Shown here piece after piece: positions 8,562-16,762 of a stretch of 20,400 nucleotides of DNA (position 1 is the stretch's first letter; every line of letters starts with the position of its first letter). The notes below the pieces were generated by a model. That model saw nothing but the letters and a program-made list of their open reading frames with translations. It was not told the origin of the DNA and ran no database searches. The position numbers and the translations under genes were made by a program. The stretch is from an uncultured Desulfuromonadales bacterium (GTDB lineage Bacteria > Desulfobacterota > Desulfuromonadia > Desulfuromonadales > Geopsychrobacteraceae), in the NCBI GenBank assembly GCA_945787295.1, contig CALZHQ010000096.1:1-20400 (forward strand), in the 5' to 3' direction.

Positions 8562-10466
8562 TTATACTTTCCTGTCGACGATGGAATCGATGATACCATA
8601 ATTGCGCGCATTTTCGCTATCCATGAAAAAATCACGATCAGTATCATTTGCGATCTTCTCAATATCCTGACCGCAATGCTTGGCCAGCAGGCCGTTGAGG
8701 GTCTCGCGCATGCGCAGAATTTCTTGCGCGTGGATATTGATATCGGTCGCTTGCCCCTGAAAACCACCTAGCGGCTGATGAATCATGATCCGTGCATGCG
8801 GCAGCGCAAAACGTTTGCCCGGTGCACCGGCAGCGAGAAGAACTGCGCCCATACTGGCTGCCTGGCCGACACAGATGGTGGAAACCGGTGCCTTCAAGTA
8901 TTGCATGGTGTCGTAAATCGCCATCCCTGCAGTCACCACCCCTCCGGGAGAGTTGACATACAGATGAATATCGCGATCCGGATCTTCGGATTCCAGAAAC
9001 AACAACTGGGCGATTATCAGGTTCGCCATATGATCTTCGATGGCTCCCCCAAGAAAAATGATCCGATCCTTCAGCAGGCGCGAGTAGATATCATAGGCAC
9101 GCTCACCACGACCGGTATCTTCGACAACCATCGGGACCAGTTCCTCCTCAGTGGTTTCTTCCTGCTCTTCCTCGGGCTGTTTCGGCTCTACTTCGGTCAC
9201 AGATGCCGAGTCGAGCAAAAAGGCAATGACCTTTTCATTCAGCAGCTGCCCCTTGAGGCCGGCCAGAGCAGAGGCATTTTCGAAGTATTTCTGGACTTCT
9301 TCCAAAGGAGCGTTACTCTCTTCGGCAAACGCTTTCATTTTATCTTCAAGAGCAGAGTCATCAAGCTCAATTTTTTCCTGCACAGCAATGGCATCAAGCA
9401 GAAGTTCGCCCTTGACCTGCTGAACCGCCATGTCGTGGTAGGTTTTGGCAAAACTCTCGTCGTTCATGCCGAGCATTTCCAGGCTCATCCCTTGCGCCTT
9501 AAGGCGCTGGGAAAAGCTGTCTTTCAGATGCATCAACTGGTTTTGAACCATCCCTTCCGGGACATCGAATGCGTTGTTTTCAATCAAAGCAGCCATCAGG
9601 CCTTCCTGAAGCTGGCCGTTGATCCGCCCCTCTTCCTGCTTGATGGCGTTTTCTTTGACCTTCGCTCTCAGGTCTTCCAGATTTTCAGAGCCCATCTCTT
9701 TGGCGAAGTCATCATCGATTTTCGGCTCGACCTTTTCTTTAATCTCTTTCAGCAGAACCTTGAACATGGCAGGTTTTCCCGCCAGCTCTTTGGCACCATA
9801 ACCTTCAGGGAAGGTCACGTTGATCTCTTTTTCCTCTTCGCGTTTCATGCCGATCAGCTGATCTTCAAAGCCGGGAATGAAACTGTTGGAACCAAGCTCC
9901 AACTGATAATCTTTGGCCGCACCATTTTCGAAAGGAGTATCATCAATAAAACCTTCAAAATCGACGATGACGGTGTCAGCCTCACGCGCCTTCTTCCGCT
10001 TGGTGACTTCAAGCTGCACACGAGAGGCTGCCATCTGCTCGATCTGCTGCTCAACCACAGACTCATCAAATTCCAGCTTTTCTTTTTCCAGCTTCAACCC
10101 GGTATAATCTTTGGCGGTCACTTCAGGGCGCACTTCAACTTCAGCCTGGTAGGTAAAGGATTCTCCCTTGACGACACTGCCCATTTCAACAATTTCAGGC
10201 TGTGAAACAGCTTCAATCTTATTGTCGATCATCGTTTTATAAAGGCTGTTGTTGATCAGAGAGTTACCAGCCTCGTGCTCGACACGTGGGCCGTAGTGTT
10301 TCTCGAGCATGGCCCGAGGCACTTTACCCTTACGGAAACCTTTGATGTCGGCTGTTTTGGCAACTTTTTTGTAACCGTTCTCTAGCTCCTTGGCAACAAC
10401 ATCAGCTGCAACCTCGATGCTCAGTTTCTTTCTGATCGCACTTACCTCTTCAACAGTGACACTCAT
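8562..10466 (-). CDS. tig-clpP: Trigger factor-ClpP in-frame fusion (chaperone joined to Clp protease subunit)
   Basis: One frame of 634 codons holds two normally separate proteins. Residues 1 to about 430 are trigger factor: the ribosome-docking motif GFRKGKVP (43-50), the FKBP-type isomerase domain (about 160-245) and the helical C-domain, closing in an acidic tail ([12 protein letters not shown], 431-442). Residues 443-634 are complete ClpP. They start [14 protein letters not shown] exactly where mature ClpP begins in E. coli, with catalytic Ser538 (GQAASMGA), His563 (MIHQPLGG) and Asp612; the Ser-His-Asp spacing matches the family. There is no stop between them, and no ATG, GTG or TTG directly in front of LVPM. 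ATG at 10466 has GGAAGGAAG upstream. clpX follows at 26 bases. ClpP is known to remove its own propeptide, so self-release is possible (inference). A one-base sequence error near 9150, or internal initiation at 9131, are the alternatives. Confidence 0.9.
   Translation of the reverse strand: MSVTVEEVSAIRKKLSIEVAADVVAKELENGYKKVAKTADIKGFRKGKVPRAMLEKHYGPRVEHEAGNSLINNSLYKTMIDNKIEAVSQPEIVEMGSVVKGESFTYQAEVEVRPEVTAKDYTGLKLEKEKLEFDESVVEQQIEQMAASRVQLEVTKRKKAREADTVIVDFEGFIDDTPFENGAAKDYQLELGSNSFIPGFEDQLIGMKREEEKEINVTFPEGYGAKELAGKPAMFKVLLKEIKEKVEPKIDDDFAKEMGSENLEDLRAKVKENAIKQEEGRINGQLQEGLMAALIENNAFDVPEGMVQNQLMHLKDSFSQRLKAQGMSLEMLGMNDESFAKTYHDMAVQQVKGELLLDAIAVQEKIELDDSALEDKMKAFAEESNAPLEEVQKYFENASALAGLKGQLLNEKVIAFLLDSASVTEVEPKQPEEEQEETTEEELVPMVVEDTGRGERAYDIYSRLLKDRIIFLGGAIEDHMANLIIAQLLFLESEDPDRDIHLYVNSPGGVVTAGMAIYDTMQYLKAPVSTICVGQAASMGAVLLAAGAPGKRFALPHARIMIHQPLGGFQGQATDINIHAQEILRMRETLNGLLAKHCGQDIEKIANDTDRDFFMDSENARNYGIIDSIVDRKV
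9131..9148 (-). promoter_or_regulatory. Internal Shine-Dalgarno and ATG that could start free ClpP
   Basis: Inside the fused frame the minus strand carries AGGAGG (9148-9143), then 11 bases, then ATG (9131-9129) in frame with ClpP. Starting here would give ClpP beginning [11 protein letters not shown] and missing the conserved LVP of the axial loop. The spacing is longer than ideal. The AGGAGG overlaps two Glu codons (GAG GAG), so it could also be simple coding sequence. Confidence 0.45.
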
Positions 10467-10555
10467 AGTTTCTTCCTTCCAATTTTGAATTTCTGCCCCT
10501 AGACTCTTAAAGGCGATATATCAGTTTACAGCCTTCCGTTAGCTGTATTTGTTAA

Positions 10556-10640
10556 TGGTGCGGATGGGGAGACTCGAACTCCCACGCTATAAAGCACTGG
10601 TTCCTAAGACCAGCGTGTCTACCAATTCCACCACATCCGC
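10556..10640 (-). tRNA. tRNA-Leu (anticodon TAG)
   Basis: An 85-base tRNA with encoded CCA, discriminator A and acceptor stem GCGGATG/CATCCGC. The anticodon stem CTGGT/ACCAG holds CTTAGGA, giving anticodon TAG (reads CUN Leu codons). It has the long variable arm typical of Leu tRNAs. Last of three clustered tRNAs, 89 bases upstream of the trigger factor start. Confidence 0.95.
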
Positions 10641-10736
10641 AATCTGAATGTATAAACCAACAATGCTCACCTCCCATACCCACCCGGTCGGTCTGACGGG
10701 CTAACTGAGTGCGGAAAGTGAGCAGTGATGTTTTAA

Positions 10737-10813
<77 letters not shown>

Positions 10814-10866
10814 GTAAAAAGCTCGGCCATGTTACGGAAACGGCCCTTGCTTGTCAATTTAAAAAA

Positions 10867-10943
10867 TGGCACGCCCGGCAGGGTTCGAACCTGCTACCCT
10901 CGGCTTAGAAGGCCGATGCTCTATCCAGATGAGCTACGGGCGC
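10867..10943 (-). tRNA. tRNA-Arg (anticodon TCT)
   Basis: A 77-base tRNA with encoded CCA and discriminator G. The anticodon stem TCGGC/GCCGA holds CTTCTAA with anticodon TCT (reads AGA/AGG). It is first in the minus-strand tRNA cluster, and its promoter lies 57-85 bases upstream. Confidence 0.95.
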
Positions 10944-10999
10944 GCAACCCTCGAAAGGGCCGCACCGCTTCTGGCGCGGACCGCCGACGGCAGGCTGCG

Positions 11000-11028
11000 T
11001 TTCTAGCATGCTGAGAAAAGTTTTGCAA
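11000..11028 (-). promoter_or_regulatory. Promoter of the tRNA-Arg/His/Leu cluster
   Basis: The minus strand has -35 TTGCAA (11028-11023), a 17-base spacer and -10 TAGAAA (11005-11000) preceded by TGC, an extended -10. It sits about 50-60 bases before the 5' end of tRNA-Arg. A G/C-rich stretch follows the start region, as often seen at stringently controlled tRNA promoters; that last point is inference. Confidence 0.55.
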
Positions 11029-11074
11029 ACAAAAAGTCCGGCGGTTCCCGCATTCAATTCAGCCGTCTAACAGC

Positions 11075-11665
11075 TCAGCAATCACAGTCCTGCAGTTCTC
11101 TGATCAGATCAGGGAAAGAGACCCCGGCGCATCGTGCCCTATCGCCTCTTTCTGCCTGGTATCGCCGCAGCCAAGCGTTGAACAGCTGCCACTCCTCTTC
11201 AAAATTCGGCGTAAAGCAACCGCGTCCCAGGCCCGCTTCGATTTCACCCCGCCCCCAGAAACGCACCTCGTCAATTTCCTCAGGAGCAAACTTGATCGCC
11301 CCGTTATACAACGCCAGATAGGTCATGATATTTTCTGATTCAATCGCGTTACGAATTTTCGAGCAATAGAGTTCGGTCAGAGCAATTCCCTTGACCCCCA
11401 GCTCTTCAAACATTTCACGCACTGCAGCATGCCGGTAGCTTTCGCCCGGATCCAGATGCCCACCGACACTGGTATCCCATTTGCCCGGCTGGATATCTTT
11501 ATGGCGCGACCGTTTCTGTAACAACAACTGTTGCCGGTCATTAAACAGCAGAACATGTACCGCCCGATGAATCAGCTGCGGGTTACCATGACAGTCGCTC
11601 CGTGGCGCCTGCCCGATAACGGAATCTGCCTCATCAACCAAATCGACAATCTCATCAATCCCCAC
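11075..11665 (-). CDS. Nudix hydrolase, isopentenyl-diphosphate isomerase-like/YfcD type
   Basis: Predicted metal-dependent hydrolase of a nucleoside-diphosphate-linked compound. The Nudix box is complete: GGHLDPGESYRHAAVREMF continuing EELGV, with the REXXEE core. Before it stands RAVHVLLFNDRQQLLLQKRS and the short N-terminal motif VDLVDEADSVIGQAPR, which resembles E. coli YfcD and Idi-like proteins. The exact substrate cannot be predicted. GTG at 11665 is preferred because GAGG lies 8 bases upstream and it places VDLVDE near the N-terminus as in relatives; an in-frame TTG at 11710 would add 15 residues. It ends in QDCDC. It is divergent from the chemotaxis receptor and is probably unrelated to it. 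Confidence 0.85.
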   Translation of the reverse strand: MGIDEIVDLVDEADSVIGQAPRSDCHGNPQLIHRAVHVLLFNDRQQLLLQKRSRHKDIQPGKWDTSVGGHLDPGESYRHAAVREMFEELGVKGIALTELYCSKIRNAIESENIMTYLALYNGAIKFAPEEIDEVRFWGRGEIEAGLGRGCFTPNFEEEWQLFNAWLRRYQAERGDRARCAGVSFPDLIRELQDCDC

Positions 11666-11735
11666 GAAAACAACCTCACCGATTCTTAATTGAGAAAAAA
11701 AATCAAACAATTACCTTCAAAATGGTTAATAAATG

Positions 11736-11764
11736 TTGAAATTTTCATGATAGGATACTATTAT
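11736..11764 (+). promoter_or_regulatory. Sigma70-type promoter of the chemotaxis receptor gene
   Basis: The plus strand has TTGAAA (11736-11741), a spacer of exactly 17 bases, and TATTAT (11759-11764). Each box matches 5 of 6 consensus positions. It lies about 50 bases before the ATG, which has its own AGGAGA site. Confidence 0.7.
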
Positions 11765-11815
11765 TGGAAAAATCTGATATTTCACATTCAGCAAGCAAAG
11801 CAGGAGACGTAAGCT

Positions 11816-13765
11816 ATGGCTACAAAAACCCAAGGCTACAAAATCAGAACCAAACTTATGATGATGATCATGTTCATGGTTTCCATCGCCATCATCGTCG
11901 GTGCTGGTGCCTTTTACGGCCTGTCGGAACTGGCTGAGCAATATCAACCGCACCTGCTTCCTGCCCTCGAGGCAAGTCATAGAATAGATGCGCTGGCAGC
12001 CAAAGCACGACGCTACGAAAAAGAGTTCTTCCTCTTTTCCAGTCTTGGCGACAATCAGACATATAAGAAAAAACAGGAAGGCTACCATAAAAACTATCTC
12101 AAATATATCAGCCAGATCAGCCCGGAAATAAAGAATCTAAATGTCGACGAAAAAGATAAGTTTTCCGATGAAACAGAACGATTGGAACTGATCAATGCAG
12201 TCCGTACCAGTCATAACGGCACAGTAAACACGTTTAAACCGCTGGCCGGAAAACTGCTTGCTGGCAACAGCTTTGTCGAAGTTTCCGCCCTCTACGGCCC
12301 GTATAAAGAAAACGTAAACCTGCTAACTCAAAACATTGAAGCACTAAAAAATCACTTTACCGTAGCGATGCAAGCGCAGCTGACGGCTTCTGAAAAATTC
12401 AAAAGCCAAATAATGACAGCCTTGCTGGCAATAAGTCTCGGGATGATTATTTTCGGTATTGTCGTAAGCCTGGTTGTCTCAAAACGAATCACCATTCCGC
12501 TGAACAAGCTGATGGAAGGGATCGAAAAAGTCGGTCAGGGTGAAATCGTCGAACTCTCAGTACACTCGAAGGACGAGTTTGCAGAAATCGCCCGCATCTT
12601 CAATGAAACCATGGCCCGCATTAAAGTCTATATCAAAACAGACGAAGAACGGCGTGAAGCGGACGAAAACGTCATCAACTTCCTCGAGGTCGTCAGTGAA
12701 GCCTCTGAGGGTGACTTGACCTTACGCGCGCCGGTGACCGAGGATGCCTTCGGCACCATCGCCGACTCTTACAACCTGATGATCGAATCACTGGCCGACC
12801 TTCTGACCGACACGTCCATCAACGCGGAAGAGGTTGGTGAAGAGTCGCGGCACTTGCTGGAAATCTTCCAGCAGATGAAAGAAGGAGCAGACAAGCAGCT
12901 TAACCACGTTGCCAGTGCCACCGATGCCGCTGAAGAAACCGCCGACTCAGCCACCCAGATTGCAGAAAAGACTGCCCATGCACAATGGGCTGCAACCAAG
13001 GTGGAAGAGGCGACCTCATTGGGGAACGAGCGGGTTAATGCCAACATCGAAGGGATGCAGCTGATCCGCGTGACCGTGCAGGTTATCAACAAGAAGATGA
13101 AAACCCTGGCTGAACGACTGCTTGAGATCGGCACCATCTCCCAGCTGATCTCCGATGTCGCGACCCGGACCACCATTCTGGCGATGAACGCCTCCATCGA
13201 GGCCTCTCGGGCCGGTGAACAGGGGCGCGGTTTCCTGGTTATCTCCGACGAAATCAAGCGGCTTGCCGATGAGGCCTCCGAGGCAACCCGACAGATCGGC
13301 GGGATCATCAAAGCGATCCAGTCTGAAGCAAACGAAGTTACCGTGGCCCTGGAAGAAGAGACCAGCACGGTTGAGGAACAGACCAAGCTCGCGCAGGATA
13401 CCGGCGACGCACTGTCTGCGATCAACGCTGCAACCAACGAATCCAAAAAGGTGGTTACCGAGATCACCGACCTGTCACAGGAGCAGCAGCGAATCTCCGA
13501 TGGCATGGTTGCCACGATCCGCAAGATGGCGGATATTACCGCCAGCACTTCGGCACTGATCACCGAGTCGTCAGCGATTTCCGAAGGTTTGAATGGTGTG
13601 TCCGAGTCGCTACTGCAATCGCTTGGTCAGTTCCGCCTTAGCGCAGGTGATGAGCCGGTCCTGGAAATTACGGCAGAATCGGCCGAACCACAAGAGATCG
13701 TCACTGACTCCTTCCTGTCAGTAGATGAGGAAATCATCTCCGAACAGAATCTTCCGGCGGTCTGA
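11816..13765 (+). CDS. Methyl-accepting chemotaxis protein (PilJ-like transmembrane receptor)
   Basis: Membrane chemoreceptor of 649 residues. TM1 spans about residues 13-34 and TM2 about 199-222. Between them is a helical sensor of about 160 residues with no recognised ligand site, probably periplasmic. A HAMP domain follows (223-275), then a second HAMP-like stretch (about 285-335) and the coiled-coil signalling domain. The tip (about 440-485) reads SQLISDVATRTTILAMNASI then EASRAGEQGRGF, a diverged form of the canonical tip that resembles PilJ-type receptors. The Asp/Glu-rich C-terminal tail (about 625-649) lacks a CheR-binding pentapeptide. ATG at 11816 has AGGAGA 8 bases upstream. It converges on the CheA operon and very likely signals to it. 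Ligand unknown. Confidence 0.95.
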   Translation: MATKTQGYKIRTKLMMMIMFMVSIAIIVGAGAFYGLSELAEQYQPHLLPALEASHRIDALAAKARRYEKEFFLFSSLGDNQTYKKKQEGYHKNYLKYISQISPEIKNLNVDEKDKFSDETERLELINAVRTSHNGTVNTFKPLAGKLLAGNSFVEVSALYGPYKENVNLLTQNIEALKNHFTVAMQAQLTASEKFKSQIMTALLAISLGMIIFGIVVSLVVSKRITIPLNKLMEGIEKVGQGEIVELSVHSKDEFAEIARIFNETMARIKVYIKTDEERREADENVINFLEVVSEASEGDLTLRAPVTEDAFGTIADSYNLMIESLADLLTDTSINAEEVGEESRHLLEIFQQMKEGADKQLNHVASATDAAEETADSATQIAEKTAHAQWAATKVEEATSLGNERVNANIEGMQLIRVTVQVINKKMKTLAERLLEIGTISQLISDVATRTTILAMNASIEASRAGEQGRGFLVISDEIKRLADEASEATRQIGGIIKAIQSEANEVTVALEEETSTVEEQTKLAQDTGDALSAINAATNESKKVVTEITDLSQEQQRISDGMVATIRKMADITASTSALITESSAISEGLNGVSESLLQSLGQFRLSAGDEPVLEITAESAEPQEIVTDSFLSVDEEIISEQNLPAV

Positions 13766-13789
13766 AAATCAAGGGACACAAAGCAGACA

Positions 13790-13822
13790 AAAAAGGCCGA
13801 TCCAAACTGGATCGGCCTTTTT
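13790..13822. terminator. Bidirectional terminator between the receptor gene and the cheA operon
   Basis: A perfect 15-bp stem AAAAAGGCCGATCCA/TGGATCGGCCTTTTT with a 3-base loop. T runs follow on both strands. It ends the receptor message on the plus strand (stop at 13765) and the cheA operon on the minus strand (stop at 13849). Confidence 0.93.
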
Positions 13823-13848
13823 CGATTTAAATGTGTCAGGAACTTGGC

Positions 13849-16116
13849 TTAGACCTTTTCCTGATGCCGGGAAACAGCCCCGATCAAACTGTCTTCATCA
13901 AACGGCTTGACCAGGTAATCGGTCGCACCGAGAGATAGCGCTTCTTTGCGATGCTGCTCACCAGCACGCGAGGTCAGCACGGCAACCGGGATATCGACCA
14001 CTTTACGCTGCAGTTCCCGCAACAGTTCATAACCATGCATAATCGGCATTTCCAGATCAGTGACAATCGAGAATACATTCTCGTCCACCAGTTTATCCAG
14101 AGCATCCTGACCATTCACCGCAGTCACGACCGAAAATCCGTTCGCCTTCAGCAGCATGCTGGCGTACTTACGAACACTCAGCGAATCATCCACCACCAGC
14201 ACCTTGGGCGTTGACGGCGCAACCGACAACGGTTGAGCGACAACTTCTGCCACTTCCACCCGCTGATGCTTCATTCGCGCCGGATTGACCACCAGGCGCA
14301 TGGTGCCGTCACCCGCAAGACTGGAACCTGAGAAATAAGGCAACTCGTCAAGGAAGGAACCAAACGGTTTGATAACCGTATCCTCCTGACCAAGAACAGA
14401 GTCGATCAGCAGCATGATCGGGGTCCCCTCCGACTGGGTCACAATTCCGAAGGCCGGTTCTTGCTGCGGTTGCTGTGCAGGTAGCTTCAGCAGTTGAGCT
14501 AGATCTATTTTCTGGATGTTTTCGTACTTACTCGCGGCGTTATTTTTAGCTTCAAATTCCAGATCGACAATTTCCTCAACCAAGGCGGAGGGAATCACCA
14601 GATTCTGCTGCCGGCAGGTAAACAGAATGACGTTGACGATAACCAGCGAAAGCGGCAGGCGTAGACGGAATCGCGAGCCCTGCCCTTTTTCAGTCCAGAC
14701 ATCGATGGTTCCGTTGAGACTGGCCAGCCGATCCATAACCACGTTCATCCCGACCCCGCGGCCCGATTCACTGTCAGCCTCTGCAGTGGTACTGAAGCCG
14801 GGCCTGAAGATCAGCTGAATCAGATCCTGTTCGGACAGACTATCGTCCGCCGCGATAAAACCTTTTTCGATCCCCCGTTCACGGACCCGCTCCAGATCGA
14901 TCCCTCGGCCATCATCTTCGACAATAATTTCAACCGTATTGCCCCGGCGTTCGGCCTTCAGCCAGATCGACGCCTGGGCTGGCTTTCCGCTCTCAACCCG
15001 CTCTTCAGTCGGCTCGATACCATGAGCAAATGAGTTACGCACGATGTGCAACAGCGGATCGAAAAGGCCATCGTAAATAACCCGGTCGATTGCGGTCTCT
15101 CCACCAGAGATACACAGCTCAACCGGCTTGTTCTGTTCTTGGGCCAGATCGCGAATGGAGCGGTTGAAACGCTGAAACAGCTGCCCCGCCTGAACAGTTC
15201 GCGCAGCGGAAATCTGTTCCTTCATCTCATCGGTCATCCGATCGAGAGAAAATACATCCTGCGAAAACACCTTGAAGAAGCCGGTCATCTCTTTCAGTGC
15301 TTCTTCTATATCGGCGGTAATTTCACGCAGTTTTCGAGAGAACAGGTTCAATTCGTCATAGCGGTCAAATTCAAGTTCATCGAAGGTATCGTCATTATCT
15401 GCTGAATTCTGCGCTGGCAGGGTATAGTCGTATCGTTCCGAGAAACCCGTCACCTCTTTGAGCAGCCGCTGGCCGGCAAAATCGACCTCCCCTTTCATCC
15501 GCTCCAGAACCGGAAGCCGGTCGACAAGGTGGTTTTTGGTGATGGTAAATTCACCAACCAACCCCATCAAGGATTCGATTTTATCCATACCGACGCGAAC
15601 CACACCAGCTTCTTCTACCCGCCTGCTGGGGTTGCGCCGCTCTGAGCCGACATAAGATTCGGCACTCTCCTCGGGATCTTCGACAGACGCGGTGGGTTCT
15701 TCAGCACCACCCGATTGTTCAACCACGTCCTCAGCCTCTGCGGCGGCCATGCGCGACAGTGCCTCGGTCACCAGATCGGCCGGAGCCTCCTCACCCGCTT
15801 TGCGCAGATGAATCAACTCACGCATCTGGTCCAGGGCGAACAGCATGGCATCAACTCTCGGCCGGCTGAGCGTTTGCTCCCCTTCCCGGATCGCCTCGAG
15901 CAAATCTTCGAGACGGTGGGCAACAGAACCGACATCGGTCACATTGACCAGGTTGGCCGACCCCTTGAGGGTGTGGGCGGCACGAAATAGTGGCTCGATC
16001 AGTTCATCGGCAGAGGAAGGGTCTTTCTCCAGTTGCAACAAACCCTCTTCCAGGGTGCCAAGATGCTCAGCGGCTTCCTCAACAAAGAAACCAAAGATAT
16101 TGTCAAGAATACTCAT
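13849..16116 (-). CDS. cheA: Hybrid chemotaxis histidine kinase CheA with C-terminal receiver
   Basis: Cytoplasmic CheA-family kinase of 755 residues. The Hpt domain (1-105) has phospho-accepting His48 in AAHTLKGSANLV. An acidic linker (about 125-170) replaces a recognisable P2 domain. The dimerisation region is about 175-320. The ATP-binding domain has the N-box HIVRNSFAHG (357-366), DDGRGID (401-407) and GRGVG (452-456). A CheW-like P5 domain (about 485-615) is followed by a REC domain (637-752) with Asp687 and Lys737. This architecture resembles FrzE and other CheA-REC kinases rather than enteric CheA. The start codon overlaps the stop of the CheW reading frame (ATGA), implying translational coupling. 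The REC may be a phosphate sink or an internal relay; which is not shown by sequence. Confidence 0.95.
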   Translation of the reverse strand: MSILDNIFGFFVEEAAEHLGTLEEGLLQLEKDPSSADELIEPLFRAAHTLKGSANLVNVTDVGSVAHRLEDLLEAIREGEQTLSRPRVDAMLFALDQMRELIHLRKAGEEAPADLVTEALSRMAAAEAEDVVEQSGGAEEPTASVEDPEESAESYVGSERRNPSRRVEEAGVVRVGMDKIESLMGLVGEFTITKNHLVDRLPVLERMKGEVDFAGQRLLKEVTGFSERYDYTLPAQNSADNDDTFDELEFDRYDELNLFSRKLREITADIEEALKEMTGFFKVFSQDVFSLDRMTDEMKEQISAARTVQAGQLFQRFNRSIRDLAQEQNKPVELCISGGETAIDRVIYDGLFDPLLHIVRNSFAHGIEPTEERVESGKPAQASIWLKAERRGNTVEIIVEDDGRGIDLERVRERGIEKGFIAADDSLSEQDLIQLIFRPGFSTTAEADSESGRGVGMNVVMDRLASLNGTIDVWTEKGQGSRFRLRLPLSLVIVNVILFTCRQQNLVIPSALVEEIVDLEFEAKNNAASKYENIQKIDLAQLLKLPAQQPQQEPAFGIVTQSEGTPIMLLIDSVLGQEDTVIKPFGSFLDELPYFSGSSLAGDGTMRLVVNPARMKHQRVEVAEVVAQPLSVAPSTPKVLVVDDSLSVRKYASMLLKANGFSVVTAVNGQDALDKLVDENVFSIVTDLEMPIMHGYELLRELQRKVVDIPVAVLTSRAGEQHRKEALSLGATDYLVKPFDEDSLIGAVSRHQEKV

Positions 16117-16631
16117 TCTTCAAGCCCTCGAATCCGATAGAGGGAAAGAAATTGGCCCATATCAACCTTCTCGCCGGAAAAGTCTTCCGCCAGATAAGGA
16201 ACACCATCCGCCAGAAAAGCGAGGGGTTCCCCTTGATATTCAGCAATAACCAGTCGCCGTTGTATTCGGACTTCAGACTGCTGATGCTGGTTTAGAATTG
16301 CCAGATTGATGACCGGCATAACCTGTCCACGCAGGTTGATCAAACCACTGACCATTGGTGGCGCCAACGGCAGCGGTAAAATTTCCGGCAGATCGGAAAT
16401 TTCCTGCATTTGCTTAATCGGCAAATAATAATCTCGTCCGCCGATGGAAAATACGCAACAGGTATAAGCCTTTCGCGGCGCGGCTTCATCTTGGGGCAGT
16501 AGTAACGATTCTGCGATCTCACTCGCTTTTGTCGCAACATCTTCAGTCGTTGCACCAAAAAGATCGGCTTCGGCTTCGGCTTCGGCTTCGGCTTCGGCTT
16601 CGGCTTCGGCTTCGGCTTCGGCTTCGGCTTC
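16113..16631 (-). CDS. cheW: CheW domain, 3' part of a broken Hpt-CheW gene
   Basis: CheW couples receptors to CheA. The frame is open from a (Glu-Ala)11 tract through DLFGATTED and a linker into a full CheW domain, starting near KAYTCCVFSIGGRDYYLPIK and ending SLYRIRGLEE. GLINLRGQVMPVI, the CheW core signature, is present. There is no ATG or GTG with a ribosome-binding site in this frame. The first usable codon, a TTG at 16424, would cut off the first beta strand (CCVFSIGG), so a free CheW from here would be incomplete. Adding one base at about 16662 joins this frame to the upstream Hpt frame as one protein of 528 residues. Its stop overlaps the cheA start by 4 bases. As written it is probably not translated from its own start. 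Confidence 0.75.
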   Translation of the reverse strand, partial: EAEAEAEAEAEAEAEAEAEAEADLFGATTEDVATKASEIAESLLLPQDEAAPRKAYTCCVFSIGGRDYYLPIKQMQEISDLPEILPLPLAPPMVSGLINLRGQVMPVINLAILNQHQQSEVRIQRRLVIAEYQGEPLAFLADGVPYLAEDFSGEKVDMGQFLSLYRIRGLEE

Positions 16632-16762
16632 TAAAGCATTGTCTCCCGCAGCTGCTGAAGCACGGCTTCGGCTTCGGCTTCGGCTTCGGCTTCGGCTTCG
16701 GCTTCGGCTTCGGCTTCGGCTTCGGCTTCTAAAGCATTGTCTCCCGCAGCTGCTGAAGCAAC
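16566..16762 (-). repeat. 99-bp tandem duplication containing two (GAAGCC)11 tracts
   Basis: Copy 1 (16762-16664, 99 bp) reads GTT GCT TCA..TTA then eleven GAAGCC units. Copy 2 (16663-16566, 98 bp) repeats it exactly except that its first codon GTT is reduced to GT. Each hexanucleotide tract is exactly 66 bases and encodes Glu-Ala. The missing T shifts the frame by one, and translation ends at a TAG inside copy 2. Such a repeat is expected to change length by slippage and is also prone to assembly error. Confidence 0.97.

Noticed and set aside
8778..10205. A 475-codon open frame on the plus strand opposite trigger factor-ClpP
   Set aside because: It is antisense to an unmistakable coding frame, has no ribosome-binding site or recognisable domain, and is rich in Phe, Leu, His and Gln as expected for the reverse of Lys/Glu-rich coding sequence.
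10641..10736. TGCTCAC...GTGAGCA inverted repeat in the tRNA-Leu/tRNA-His spacer as a terminator or regulatory site
   Set aside because: The arms are only 7 bases, far apart and with no T run; most likely a spacer structure in the tRNA precursor.
11726..12088. A 120-codon minus-strand frame over the receptor start
   Set aside because: It overlaps the receptor promoter, ribosome-binding site and membrane segment coding; hydrophobic content is the mirror of TM1.
12769..13563. A 264-codon minus-strand open frame opposite the chemotaxis receptor signalling domain
   Set aside because: Ser/Ala/Ile-rich shadow of the receptor coiled coil; no start signals and no domain.
16566..16762. Possible CRISPR-like array from the regularly repeated sequence
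   Set aside because: The units are a 6-base simple repeat inside a coding frame duplicated once; there are no unique spacers and no cas genes.
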